A stretch of DNA of 64,000 nt from Pseudomonas viridiflava. GTDB lineage: Bacteria > Pseudomonadota > Gammaproteobacteria > Pseudomonadales > Pseudomonadaceae. The stretch is taken from NCBI RefSeq assembly GCF_900602065.1, contig NZ_UWFN01000285.1, positions 434,001 through 498,000 on the forward strand, in the 5' to 3' direction. Below are positions 25,941 through 34,670 of this stretch, in pieces (position 1 is the first letter of the stretch; every line of letters starts with the position of its first letter). Made by a program: the position numbers and the translations under genes. The notes under the pieces were generated by a model, which was not told the origin of the DNA, searched no databases, and worked only from the letters and a program-made list of their open reading frames with translations.

Positions 25941-26588
25941 AAGCAGAAGGCCATCACAAAAGTCCGCCGGGCATGGCAAGAGCCACCTCTCTATAAGTAT
26001 GGGCATTTCGGTACACCAGGGTTCCCGTAACGGCCAAATTCATGGAGCTCCCCATCTGATATGAGCTCCTTATCGAGTCCTTTAACTTCAAGGTCTGCGA
26101 CCAACCCGCCCACTGGCCTGGATCTGTTTTAAGGGGCGCGTGAAAGACATAACCGATGTCACTCTCCATCCTACCCACCATAAAATGTGGGTCTAGGACG
26201 TTGCCTTATATAACATCCCTCTTCATTTTCTCCTCCCTTCCAAAGCCCTGCAGCGCAACGGTGTTGGCACGGTCTTTCGCGCTACACACGATGTGGAGTC
26301 GACTCATTTTTGCATTGCCCGTCCCTAGTCAAATTCTTTTGAAAAAATCAGTCTAAACGAAAGTGAAAATCCCCTTGTAAATCAACGCAACCAGTCCAAG
26401 CATGAATGAAAAAAAAGGATTCCACGCTGACAAGCTTGAAGTGAAAGGGCTGCCTGAGAAGGTGGCCCTTTTTTATTGATTGAACATTCGTATTCAGTCT
26501 TTTTTCAAGCCAAGACGCTCTTCGTAGTAGCCATAAGCCTCATCCATTTCGTACAGTTGCAGGAGATTTTTCCTACAAGGACGACGCA
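25941..26588. other. Gap of 650 bases; may contain a transposon end
   Basis: No gene is supported. A 75-codon minus-strand frame (25954-26181) lacks a ribosome binding site. AATTCTTTTGAAAAAATCAG at 26331-26350 resembles one end of the MITE family with a few changes and has no partner end nearby. A hairpin-like GGCTGCCTGAGAAGGTGGCC with a T run follows at about 26448-26475. Confidence 0.4.
26448..26476 (+). terminator. Possible terminator
   Basis: GGGCTGCC-TGAGAAG-GTGGCCC followed by TTTTTTA. The stem is imperfect but the T run is good. Confidence 0.4.
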
Positions 26589-27149
26589 GTGGCGATCCCA
26601 GCGGTTGAGAAAAAAGCGATCGAACAGGCTCTGGGCCGTTTCGATGAAGAATTCAGGGACCAACCTGAATGGGCTGGATGGAAGTCGAACAGCGCACACC
26701 AATTCTCTATACGCGGCGATGGCAAGCTCTGCCCTGCGAAAAAGATCATTTCACTTGCGACAGACATTGCAGCACGTGATTTCACTCGTGATAGATCCAC
26801 AAACGGAGATTCTCGAGCCCATAAATACGAGATTGCTGATCTCCGCAAAACGCCAAAGCTCGACTTCGCAAAGGGCGAGACTTATGACCGTCAGACTGAA
26901 ATCCATGGCCCGTTTGGCGGAAGCTCTCAAAGCGGCATAGCACCATCGAATAAGGCACCGGTGGTGTTTCTCTTTTCAGGAGAATCGGGTGAGCAATATG
27001 GATACACAGCCGAGGTAAACGCACACGGGGTTTATTCCTACGCCGGCAAGGGACAGGTCGGCGAAATGATGCCGAACCGAGGAAACCTAGCAGTTCAACA
27101 GCACGCAGCTACTGGTCAGGCGTCGCATCTCTTCAAGTTGGGAGATTAG
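26589..27149 (+). CDS. Modified-DNA reader subunit of a split McrA-like restriction system
   Basis: A 186-aa protein that corresponds to the front half of ScoMcrA-type enzymes. Residues 1-80 (QALGRFDEEFRDQPEWAGWK, then SNSAHQFSIRGDGKLCPAKK and IISLATD) match the N-terminal head that precedes the reader domain. Residues 95-186 (GETYDRQTEIHGPFGG, VVFLFSGESGEQYGYTAEV, YSYAGKGQVGEMMPNRGNLA, VQQHAATGQASHLF) match the SRA-like domain that recognises 5-methylcytosine or phosphorothioate DNA. The start is a GTG with AAGG 8 bases upstream. The nuclease subunit begins 2 bases after its stop. Family match is from memory of the motifs. Confidence 0.65.
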   Translation: MAIPAVEKKAIEQALGRFDEEFRDQPEWAGWKSNSAHQFSIRGDGKLCPAKKIISLATDIAARDFTRDRSTNGDSRAHKYEIADLRKTPKLDFAKGETYDRQTEIHGPFGGSSQSGIAPSNKAPVVFLFSGESGEQYGYTAEVNAHGVYSYAGKGQVGEMMPNRGNLAVQQHAATGQASHLFKLGD

Positions 27150-27151
27150 GA

Positions 27152-27868
27152 ATGGCCGTAACTAACGGGCACGGAAACCCTAATTGGACACGTGACGAAG
27201 TAATACTTGCGCTTGAGCTCTATCAGTCCTGTTCCGGTCAGATCCCTGGCCCCACAGATCATAGAGTACGTAAACTATCTGACCTGTTAAGAACATTTCC
27301 TCACCACAGCAAAGCAGCACGCCAACCGTCCTTTCGAAATCCCGACGGCGTAGCATTTAAACTACAAAATCTTCGCAGTGTAGCTATCGGATCCGGGCTA
27401 AAAAACACGTCAAAGGTTGACCGAGAAGTTTGGGAGGAACTTGGAAATAATCCATCGCGAACACTTGAACTTGGCAGAGTCATTCGCCAAAGCATCGCGA
27501 TTATCGATGATCTTCCATCGCCAGAGGATGAGGTGGAATTTTCGGAGGGCAAGTCTGCAACCAAGGTTCATATTCGGCGTGAGCGTAGTGCCAAGCTCCG
27601 GAAGGAGTTAATTGACTTGCGACTAAAACAAGATGGAATGTCGTGCGACTTATGCGCCACAGATGGAAAAGAAATTGACCCAGACCTGAGAATCTCAATG
27701 TTTGAGTGCCACCATATTATTCCGCTCAGTGTGGTTGGCGAGACAAAAACGAAGGTGAAGGATATGGCTTTGCTGTGTGCAAACTGCCATCGATTGCTTC
27801 ACCGGGCAATCGCAAAGAAAAAGCAATGGCTATCAATCGAAGATGCCAAGCGTTTTCTTTTCATCTGA
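27152..27868 (+). CDS. HNH endonuclease subunit of a split McrA-like type IV restriction system
   Basis: A 238-aa nuclease. The N-terminal domain (NPNWTRDEVILALELYQSC, SFRNPDGVAFKLQNLRSVA) is the DNA-binding region typical of HNH-type IV enzymes. The HNH core is CDLC (165-168), FECHHIIPLS (184-193, with the H-H pair) and LLCANCHRLLHR (207-218), giving four zinc ligands and the catalytic His. It is 2 bases downstream of the reader gene, so the two act together. Type IV systems cut DNA that carries modified bases. Confidence 0.8.
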   Translation: MAVTNGHGNPNWTRDEVILALELYQSCSGQIPGPTDHRVRKLSDLLRTFPHHSKAARQPSFRNPDGVAFKLQNLRSVAIGSGLKNTSKVDREVWEELGNNPSRTLELGRVIRQSIAIIDDLPSPEDEVEFSEGKSATKVHIRRERSAKLRKELIDLRLKQDGMSCDLCATDGKEIDPDLRISMFECHHIIPLSVVGETKTKVKDMALLCANCHRLLHRAIAKKKQWLSIEDAKRFLFI

Positions 27869-28036
27869 TCGGTAGATAGGCCGACTGCTGCGCTTCTTGC
27901 CAAGCTGCAAACGGCCAGAAGCTGACACTGCACAGGACACGATGCATGATCTACCTTGATCGCTCTTCAGGGGCCACTTTATGGATATATTGCACCTCTC
28001 TAATCGCCCTTTACTAAAGGGTGGCGTAACGAAGTT

Positions 28037-29521
28037 TTAGCCCTCGCGGATACGATTAAGAATTTTAGGAATATCGCCATACTCCTCATACCAAATCACC
28101 GTTACACCGAGCTCCCGCATTAGCTCTTCGTTTGTGCTGTGGTGCCTCTCCAAGAAACGGTCAATCACCAAGCTTGGGATTTTCAGTTGATGCCCACGAT
28201 CGCCACTCTTGAATTTTTTTGAGGTCAAACGACGCATAAATGCAAAATGCTTTGGTTTCTCAATGGATTTGGACGCAATTTCTAACAAACGTCGCAAATT
28301 CGGATCCGTGAGAGAAAGACCAATCATAAGACACGATGTTTCCTTGAAGCCGTTTAACTGCACCAAGTTAGACCAATGATAAGAATCGCGATAAATCAGA
28401 TGGTAGCCTTCTTCTGAAAAAACCAAAGTACATCGATCTAAATTAGAATATTTATCTCTAATTTCAGGAAGAAAACCGTGAACATGGTAAATCGGCAGTT
28501 CCTCAGCACTAGGAGTTTCAAACTCCTCAAAAATACTTTTATGGACAAGGCCGCGTCCTGACAGAGCGCGCTCAATGAAATCATCAAAGTTATAAGTGAG
28601 GATTGACTTTACCTTGGCTCCTGTCCTGGTAGGCGTACAGAGACGAGCAATGGCTGTAATAAGTTCTGACTCTATCTGGAAATCTTCGTTACGTAGAGAA
28701 TATAGCTGGTGAGTGATTGCCTCAATGAAATTTTGTTGTTCAGTCGGCGACCCAACGGAAAGTCCCTTTCTGATATACCTAGCCAGCATCAGAGCGGAGG
28801 GCCCATCAACCTCCATAAGTCTAGAAACAATCTGAGATACTTGAGCAGTATCACTTTTATCTCCTCCAATATTTTCTTGAGCCAACATAGAAACAAAAAG
28901 AGAATTTAGAAGAGTGTTCCAATCTGGCAAACCTGCGCTACTCGACACCCCCGCACCTAGAACTAACGAAAAGCTCCCGGACCGATACTGATCTGCCACT
29001 AGCTTAATGAGCTTATCTCGCTCTTCCAGCCATGGTTTCGTTGGACGAGTCACGGCCATTTTCAAACGTAATGAAAACAAACTATCAGTGAGCTTGCCTA
29101 CCTCACCTTTATGTTTGCGCATCAGGTCATTGATTTTTTTCTCCCCCCAGATAACCACGGAGGCACGGCCATGAGCATCAGGTTCGTGGAGCATGTAGCT
29201 CAGTGTTGACTCTGGCATCTTTGGCGCAATAATTAACAGTCCGAACCCCGGCTCGCCATGCATTCGAAAAGAGTCCAGCAACGATTTAACTTTATCTTTA
29301 GTTGCAGTAAAAATATATTCAATGAAAATTGGAGTAGATAGATCCCCAATGCCTTTAGGGGCGACAGCTTCGAACAGAGATGTGTGAGTGTCGAGGCTAT
29401 GGACCTCTTGACCGTAATGAGCCGCTTCAATTTGAAGAAGCTTGGTAAGGAACGCCTCAAGAAACAGATATCCCCCAGAGCCGTAAGACCCCACACGTTC
29501 TTCCAAAGCAAAAAAATCCAT
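28037..29521 (-). CDS. SIR2-domain effector with N-terminal nuclease-like or sensor domain
   Basis: A protein of about 494 aa. The C-terminal 300 residues form a SIR2 fold: SLVLGAGVSSSAGLPDW, then ILTYNFDDFIERAL, YHVHGFLPE with the catalytic-type His, and CLMIGLSLTDPNLRRLL. Anti-phage SIR2 proteins deplete NAD+ on infection. The N-terminal 150 residues (GSGGYLFLEAFLTKLLQIEA, SLFEAVAPKGIGDLSTPIFI, GFGLLIIAP) look like a restriction-fold domain and probably sense or bind. ATG 29521 is preferred; an ATG at 29536 would add five residues. It stands alone, so it is probably a single-gene defence system. Confidence 0.7.
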   Translation of the reverse strand: MDFFALEERVGSYGSGGYLFLEAFLTKLLQIEAAHYGQEVHSLDTHTSLFEAVAPKGIGDLSTPIFIEYIFTATKDKVKSLLDSFRMHGEPGFGLLIIAPKMPESTLSYMLHEPDAHGRASVVIWGEKKINDLMRKHKGEVGKLTDSLFSLRLKMAVTRPTKPWLEERDKLIKLVADQYRSGSFSLVLGAGVSSSAGLPDWNTLLNSLFVSMLAQENIGGDKSDTAQVSQIVSRLMEVDGPSALMLARYIRKGLSVGSPTEQQNFIEAITHQLYSLRNEDFQIESELITAIARLCTPTRTGAKVKSILTYNFDDFIERALSGRGLVHKSIFEEFETPSAEELPIYHVHGFLPEIRDKYSNLDRCTLVFSEEGYHLIYRDSYHWSNLVQLNGFKETSCLMIGLSLTDPNLRRLLEIASKSIEKPKHFAFMRRLTSKKFKSGDRGHQLKIPSLVIDRFLERHHSTNEELMRELGVTVIWYEEYGDIPKILNRIREG

Positions 29522-30109
29522 TATTTCCGATCTCATTAGGTGACGGCGCCGGTGGCTAGGTTAGGTTACAGGCCACATTTCAAAGCACTCACGCTATCAC
29601 AACGCCACTACGGCATTGAAGCGCTGCATCACGATAACTCTCTCGAGAGCCCTTGACGGTGGCTACCGAAATAAGCTTCGCGAGTTTAGAAATAATAGAA
29701 TTCTGGTTTTGTCGGATGTCATCAAGCGGCCGACACTCGAACGCTACTGATGGCAGCTTCCGGCCGATATCTGCCGGCCATTACGCCAGCATGCGCAGCT
29801 TTTTTGCCTGGCCAATCCAACGCGATCGATCTTCAAACCGCCCGGTCGGGTGCAATGAAAGCAAGCAGGCCTCATTCCGGATTTACGGATCCATTTAGAT
29901 GGTCAAAAAGAGTGTGATTTCGTAACACTTCACGCATTTTCAGAAATGCCCTACAACCTTGCTCCTTGCCCGCCTGCGCCGTGCCCCCTACCCTTGCACC
30001 GCGCCTAAGAAACGCTCAAAGCGACTCAAAAGTAGCGGCCTGCCCGCCCCCGATAAAATGCGGCTTTTTGTACCTGCGGCCCCCGGCTGCACGTCCTAAA
30101 ATCTCTGTT
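29522..30109. other. Gap between accessory block and BRO-N gene
   Basis: About 600 bases with no supported gene. TTCCGGCCGATATCTGCCGG (29758-29777) is an inverted structure. The accessory block probably ends here. Confidence 0.45.
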
Positions 30110-30190
30110 ATGTCGGGAGTGGACCAATACAAGACCCGCAAGGGAAATACGTCCGGCCTTTTCTACTTTTGAGGTTTCTTAACTCCCGAC
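30110..30190 (+). ncRNA. C4-like leader RNA with 20-codon ORF before the BRO-N gene
   Basis: GTCGGGAGT (30112-30120) and ACTCCCGAC (30182-30190) are perfect 9-bp inverted arms. Between them lies AATACAAGACCCGCAAGG, a string I associate with C4-type antisense leaders of P1/P4-like elements. A 20-codon frame (ATG 30110 to TGA 30172) begins in the left arm. The downstream gene is a BRO-N antirepressor-like gene, the type of gene such leaders control. Identity is inferred. Confidence 0.4.
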
Positions 30191-30232
30191 GCCTTAGCCC
30201 TCAAAAAGCTAAATAAAGTAGAGATAACAACA

Positions 30233-30787
30233 ATGTTCAGCCCCGACTCTCCGAGCCTAGATAGGCAACCCACCCCAGAAGCCCTAACCCCCACCACCTT
30301 CCACCGCCACAACCGCCCACTGCGCACCGTCCTGCTGGAATCCCAGGTCTGGTTCTGTGCCCGGGATTTCAGTCGGTTGATGAGTTGGCCGCTGAATGAG
30401 CGCACGACGCGCAAGCTGGATGAGGATCAGCGTCGTGTGGTGTTGCTCGGTGCTCATTACGGGGCTGAGGAGGAGTTGATGGTGAGTGAGTCGGGTATCT
30501 ACGAGATGCTGGTGTATCACTGTCATGCGGAGAAGCGTGCGTTGCGGCGCTGGATTACGAATGAGGTGGTGCCTTGTGTGCGTGATGGTGTCCCTCGCAA
30601 TGACAACGCGCCGAGTTTGAGCCTGCTGCAATGGCCGGAGTTGTCGGTGTGTCTGTTGAACTGGCGCAGTGAGCCGTGGATCAGGTTGCGGGATATGCCG
30701 AGGTTGTTGCCGCATGGGCAGTTGCCTGAGGATTCGGCGCGGGGTAAGGGGCGGTTGTCGTGGTGGCGGGCGGTTTGGCGGGGCTGA
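30233..30787 (+). CDS. BRO-N domain protein (phage antirepressor-like)
   Basis: A 184-aa protein whose residues 20-115 form the BRO-N fold: PLRTVLLESQVWFCARDFSR, then ESGIYEMLVYHCHAEKRALR and RWITNEVVPCVRDG. BRO-N proteins bind DNA and often act as phage antirepressors. The C-terminal 70 residues are not conserved in any way I can name. The leader holds a C4-like RNA candidate. Confidence 0.75.
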   Translation: MFSPDSPSLDRQPTPEALTPTTFHRHNRPLRTVLLESQVWFCARDFSRLMSWPLNERTTRKLDEDQRRVVLLGAHYGAEEELMVSESGIYEMLVYHCHAEKRALRRWITNEVVPCVRDGVPRNDNAPSLSLLQWPELSVCLLNWRSEPWIRLRDMPRLLPHGQLPEDSARGKGRLSWWRAVWRG

Positions 30788-31217
30788 GGTTGTTGTGAGG
30801 AAGGTAGATTGTCGTGACCGTGGTTTTACAGGGGGTGTTTGTCTGGGATGGATTTCGGCGGCTGGGCTGGCCTCTTCCCGGATGAATCCGGGCCCACGGG
30901 TTCAAAGTGTGGCCGTTGGTTTAGCGGTGGCTGGGCGGGCGCCATCGCGAGCAAGCTCACTCCTACAGGGCGATATCCGTGATGAGAAATCGCTGGTTTA
31001 TTTATCAGCATCGTTCGGAGGCGTCGTAGGGTGTTTCATGCGTGGGTGTAGGCCACGGTTGGCCGCTTGGCTACAAGCCTTTATCGACGGCCGTTTGTGA
31101 AAATTCTGCCACCTCCGCGATATGACCAGACAGCGGTTTGCCAGCGGTTTTGGCTGTTCGACAGACTGCGTTTTGCCCCCTATCTTGCGCGTCCTTTTCG
31201 CCCGCAGGACTTCTGAA
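30788..31217. other. Gap with REP sequence
   Basis: No gene. It contains a REP-type 2 sequence near 30868-30900 and a classical REP at 30941-30970. Confidence 0.6.
30941..30970. repeat. REP element
   Basis: Single REP with the core GCGAGCAAGCTCACTCCTAC, the common Pseudomonas intergenic palindrome. Confidence 0.7.
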
Positions 31218-32243
31218 ATGAGCAAGCAAATCGCGTCTGTTGATGGCTCTCTTGAAAGCGGTTTCGCTGAGATCGCGCAACTGATCAACTCGGCCAAGCA
31301 AACCACGCTGCAGACCGTGAATACGCAGTTGATCCAGTTGTATTGGCAAGTGGGCGCTTACATCAGCGACAAGATTGATAACGCAGAATGGGGTGAAGGC
31401 GTCGTTGCTCAACTGGCGACCTATCTGGCGAGGAATCAGCCTGGGATGCGGGGCTTTACCAGCCGAAATCTTTTCCGTATGCGGCAGTTTTACGAGGCCT
31501 ATCGGGGTGACGAAAAAGTCTCACCACTGCTGAGACAAATACCCTGGACCCATAACCTGATCATCCTCAGCCAAAGTAAACGGGCCGAAGAACGCGAGTT
31601 TTATTTGCGGATGGCAATTCAGGAGAAGTGGTCTAAACGGGAGTTGGAAAGGCATCTGAAAACAGCCTTGTTTGAGCGCAGTATTCTAAGCCCGGCAAAA
31701 GTGACACCAGCGGTGTCACAAATTCATCCCGAAGCCCTCAGCGTCTTCAAAGACGCTTATATGCTCGAGTTTCTGGGCTTGCCGAACGAGCATTGGGAGG
31801 CAGATTTGCATCGAGGATTGGTGCAGCGCCTCAAGGATTTTCTCGGTGAGCTGGGGCGAGACTTTTGCTTTGTTGGCTCACAGTATCCGGTACAGGTAGG
31901 CAGCCGCGATTTCGCGCTGGATTTGCTGTTTTTCCATAGAGGCCTGAACTGCCTTGTGGCCTTTGAGTTGAAGGTGGGACGTTTCGAACCGGAGTACCTG
32001 GGCAAGCTTGGCTTTTACCTTGAGGCACTGGATCGTGACGTGCGCAAACCCCACGAAAACCCGGCAATTGGCGTACTGCTGTGCGCCAGCAAGGAAGATG
32101 AAGTGGTGGAGTACGCGTTGAATCGCTCGCTGTCCCCGGCCATGGTGGCTGAATATCAAACTCAATTGCCGGACAAACAGCTGCTGCAAGCAAAGCTGCA
32201 TGAGTTTTATGCGTTGAATACTCAGGCTTGCGATGGCCCTTGA
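31218..32243 (+). CDS. YhcG/DUF1016-family PD-(D/E)XK nuclease-like protein
   Basis: A 341-aa protein of the DUF1016 type. The N-terminal half (QTVNTQLIQLYWQVGAYISD and PGMRGFTSRNLFRMRQFYEA) is the characteristic DUF1016_N helix bundle. The C-terminal half is the nuclease fold: FALDLLFFHRGLNCLVAFEL followed by KVGRFEPEYLGKL, giving a D...ExK set. The start ATG 31218 follows AGGA. Members are often linked to toxin-antitoxin or restriction loci; here the gene stands alone between REP sequences. Confidence 0.85.
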   Translation: MSKQIASVDGSLESGFAEIAQLINSAKQTTLQTVNTQLIQLYWQVGAYISDKIDNAEWGEGVVAQLATYLARNQPGMRGFTSRNLFRMRQFYEAYRGDEKVSPLLRQIPWTHNLIILSQSKRAEEREFYLRMAIQEKWSKRELERHLKTALFERSILSPAKVTPAVSQIHPEALSVFKDAYMLEFLGLPNEHWEADLHRGLVQRLKDFLGELGRDFCFVGSQYPVQVGSRDFALDLLFFHRGLNCLVAFELKVGRFEPEYLGKLGFYLEALDRDVRKPHENPAIGVLLCASKEDEVVEYALNRSLSPAMVAEYQTQLPDKQLLQAKLHEFYALNTQACDGP

Positions 32244-32364
32244 GGTCGAGCGGGGTTTCGAGGTTCAAGCGAATAGTCATTACTGGGCCTCGGTAATCTG
32301 GCTGATCGCTCCCCCTGCCAGCCCCACAGCTTTTGTTTATGGCTCTGGGTTTGACGCTGGATGG

Positions 32365-32400
32365 GCGGCCGTCATCGCGAGCAAGCTCGGCTCCTACATG
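32365..32400. repeat. REP element
   Basis: Core ATCGCGAGCAAGCTCGGCTC; single copy after the DUF1016 gene. Confidence 0.65.
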
Positions 32401-32525
32401 ACTGCGCAATCTTCGTTCTCCTGATCTGCCGTTCCATGAGCAGCAGAGGCCAAGCGTTCAACGTATCAGCGTCCCGCCGCCGGGCCTCGCCAGCCTGAGC
32501 CCTTGTGTCTTTACCGACGTTTACG

Positions 32526-33008
32526 TCATTTGCCTGGCAGGGTGCTGAGGCGCTTCATCGACCATCGAATCACGCTCTCAGAAAAAGCAGGCCGAGAAGG
32601 CCAGACAGTTGTTCTCTGGAAATCCATTTCCAGCGTGTCGCCGATAAAGCGTCCATTGAAGGTGTGCACGGTCGTGTAGACGAGTTCACCATTCTGTTTT
32701 TTGAGCGGGGTGCGCGACTCGGCGGTTATGCGGTCGCCGGTGCGAGTGAACGAGATGGGCGTATCCACGCCGGTGCCGTTGTCTTTGGTGTAGTAGTCAA
32801 ATTTCTTCAGGACCACATCGGGGTCCTCAACGGTACGCCAGTAGATGAAGTGGGTGTCGTCGACGAACATCAAATAGGCATGCCAAGGCACAATTCGCGG
32901 CTGCTCTGTTTCGGCGTACCAGATTTTTTCCCGAACGCCGGAGCCCGGTCCGATAGCGCATCCGGAAAGCGCGAGTAGAAAAAGCGCGGCGACCAATATC
33001 TGTTTCAT
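32526..33008 (-). CDS. Putative lipoprotein (160 aa)
   Basis: The start is ATG 33008 (AGGATGGACGC upstream), giving a signal peptide MKQILVAALFLLALSGC with a lipobox LSGC. The rest is a small beta-rich domain (PWHAYLMFVDDTHFIYWRTV, DTLEMDFQRTTVW). No family is recognised. It stands alone; a REP lies on its promoter side. Confidence 0.7.
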   Translation of the reverse strand: MKQILVAALFLLALSGCAIGPGSGVREKIWYAETEQPRIVPWHAYLMFVDDTHFIYWRTVEDPDVVLKKFDYYTKDNGTGVDTPISFTRTGDRITAESRTPLKKQNGELVYTTVHTFNGRFIGDTLEMDFQRTTVWPSRPAFSESVIRWSMKRLSTLPGK

Positions 33009-33150
33009 GCGTCCATCCTGGATGATTCGTTGTCTGGCGTTACTGCGCTCGATAGCACCAAGCCGCTGTTTCGAGCGCGGCCACTTTATCACGCGGTCAG
33101 GTGCTGATGGTTTAGGTGGTGGCGGGTTGGAGGTGGCGTGTCAGGGTGGA

Positions 33151-33180
33151 CGCCTCGCGGGCAAGCGCGCTCCTACAGGG
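33151..33180. repeat. REP element
   Basis: Core CTCGCGGGCAAGCGCGCTCC, single copy, between the lipoprotein gene and the methyltransferase stop. Confidence 0.6.
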
Positions 33181-33195
33181 GGCGGTGGGTGTTTT

Positions 33196-33978
33196 TCAGG
33201 CGCTTGGCTTGCGGGCCCATGCGCCGAACATGACGTCGCCGATGTAGATGCCTTCGGACTGGGTGCGTTCTTCGTCCAGGCGTTGTTGCAGGGTTTCGAT
33301 GTCGACTTCGTCTGCGGTCGCCACGCCCAGCGCGATGATGCGTGGCAGGCAGGCGCGCACGATGTAGCCCAGGGCGTAAGTGTTGTCAGGCGTTTGCACG
33401 ATGCATTCGGCGCGCACATTTTCGACGGCCAGCCCGGCCTTGGTGAAGATGGCGTGCAGGTTGAAGCCGATGTGTAGGTCGGCGCCTTCGCGCGCGATCA
33501 TTTGCTGTATCCAGCCTTGGGCTTGCCTGTGCAGAGTAAAAGCGTCGATGCTGGCCGGGGCCAGGGTGGTGTCGTGTTCCTGAAAGACCATGACGCCGCC
33601 TGGACGAAGGTGCTTTGCCAACGCCGTGACGGCCGCGACGGTGTCCGCCTGATACATGAGCACTCGTCGGCCGACGATGGCGTCGAACGTGCCAACCGAT
33701 GCAGGGAGGTCAAGCAGCCCGCTCTGAATGAAAGTGGGTGCAGGTTGTTGATTGGCACCCGCGCGGTTGCGGGCCGTAGCGAGCGCGTTGTCATCGTGAT
33801 CAATGCCCACGACTTCTCCAGTCTCCCCGACGAGGCCGCTGAGCAGAAAGGCCACGTCGCCTGTTCCGCAGCCTGCGTCCAGCACGCGCATCCCACTGGT
33901 AATACCTGCGTCCATGAGAAGTAGGGTGACTGGGCTGGCCTCCTCCCGGCTGAGTCTGGTCCTACGCCATCGCGCCAA
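33196..33978 (-). pseudogene. Class I SAM-dependent methyltransferase, 5' end replaced by REP-type sequence
   Basis: The frame encodes 260 aa. From about residue 17 it is a normal methyltransferase: VLDAGCGTGDVAFLLSGL (motif I), GEVVGIDHDDNAL (motif II), TFDAIVGRRVL, LRPGGVMVFQEHD. Family members usually have about 45 more residues before the motif I helix, starting with a YxLG-type helix that wraps the active site. Here residues 1-16 (ARWRRTRLSREEASPV) are encoded by a REP-type 2 sequence (33930-33962), the same repeat seen at 35568. So the true N-terminus seems lost. Whether the shortened protein is made is unknown. Confidence 0.6.
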
Positions 33979-33997
33979 TAGTTGGGATTGCGCAGTA

Positions 33998-34089
33998 CCT
34001 GTGGGAGCGAGGCTTGCCCGCGATAAGGGCCATGCGATCTAAAGTGAATCGCGTCCAGCCTTATCGCGAGCAAGCTCAGCTCCCACAGG
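33998..34089. repeat. BIME (paired inverted REPs)
   Basis: CCTGTGGGAGCGAGGCTTGC at 33998 and GAGCAAGCTCAGCTCCCACA ending near 34087 are inverted REP units around a 30-base middle. Confidence 0.75.
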
Positions 34090-34214
34090 TTCAATGGCTA
34101 CTGCTGGAGGGCGTGCAGTCAGCACTACTGCGGCAGCACAATGCGTGGGCTCGTTCCTAGGGTTTACGGTAAAGTCTGCGCCCTGCCCGCTTCTGACCCA
34201 TCAGGTTTATCACT

Positions 34215-34550
34215 GTGAAACTCTCTCGACTCAATACGTTGCTTGCTCGTGCTTCTGCTTGGCTAAGAGGCAAGCGTGAGCGTGTCGCCGAGCCGCAGGT
34301 GGTTGAGAATAAGTTGCTCGATGCGCAGCCAGTTGAGCCTGTCGAAACGAAGGTCAGGAAGGCCAAACCGAAGGCAGTGCCCAAGGCTCCAGTCGGGCCG
34401 AAAGCGCCAGCTTGCCCGCACTGCAAGAAGGTGATGGTGCTGAAGGTAGCGCGCACCGGGGCGAATGCCGGGGGGGATTTCTGGGGGTGTGGGGATTATC
34501 CGAAGTGTCGCGGGATTCGGGCTATCTTTGAGCCGATCAAAGTTAAGTAG
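34215..34550 (+). CDS. Topoisomerase-type C4 zinc-finger protein (111 aa)
   Basis: A short basic protein. Residues 1-60 are a flexible, Lys/Pro/Val-rich region. Residues 66-105 are a C4 finger of the topoisomerase I type: CPHCKKVMVLKVA, then FWGCGDYPKCRGIRAIF, with four Cys. Such fingers bind single-stranded DNA. A monocistronic gene, function unknown. Confidence 0.75.
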   Translation: MKLSRLNTLLARASAWLRGKRERVAEPQVVENKLLDAQPVEPVETKVRKAKPKAVPKAPVGPKAPACPHCKKVMVLKVARTGANAGGDFWGCGDYPKCRGIRAIFEPIKVK

Positions 34551-34670
34551 CCTTGGATTAAAGAAAGCACCAGACCCGACGATCTCAATACAGTAGCGCC
34601 GCTGGAGTGCAGATCATTTCCTCCGCGTTGAATGCTGCAGATCAGTTTCAACCTTTAAAGGAATAAAGCC

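Noticed and set aside
25954..26181. 75-codon minus-strand frame
   Set aside because: Somewhat protein-like, but no ribosome binding site, no recognisable family, and it overlaps a gap likely to hold a transposon end.
1..30232. Calling the whole left part a prophage or ICE
   Set aside because: No capsid, tail, terminase, relaxase or type IV secretion genes are present.
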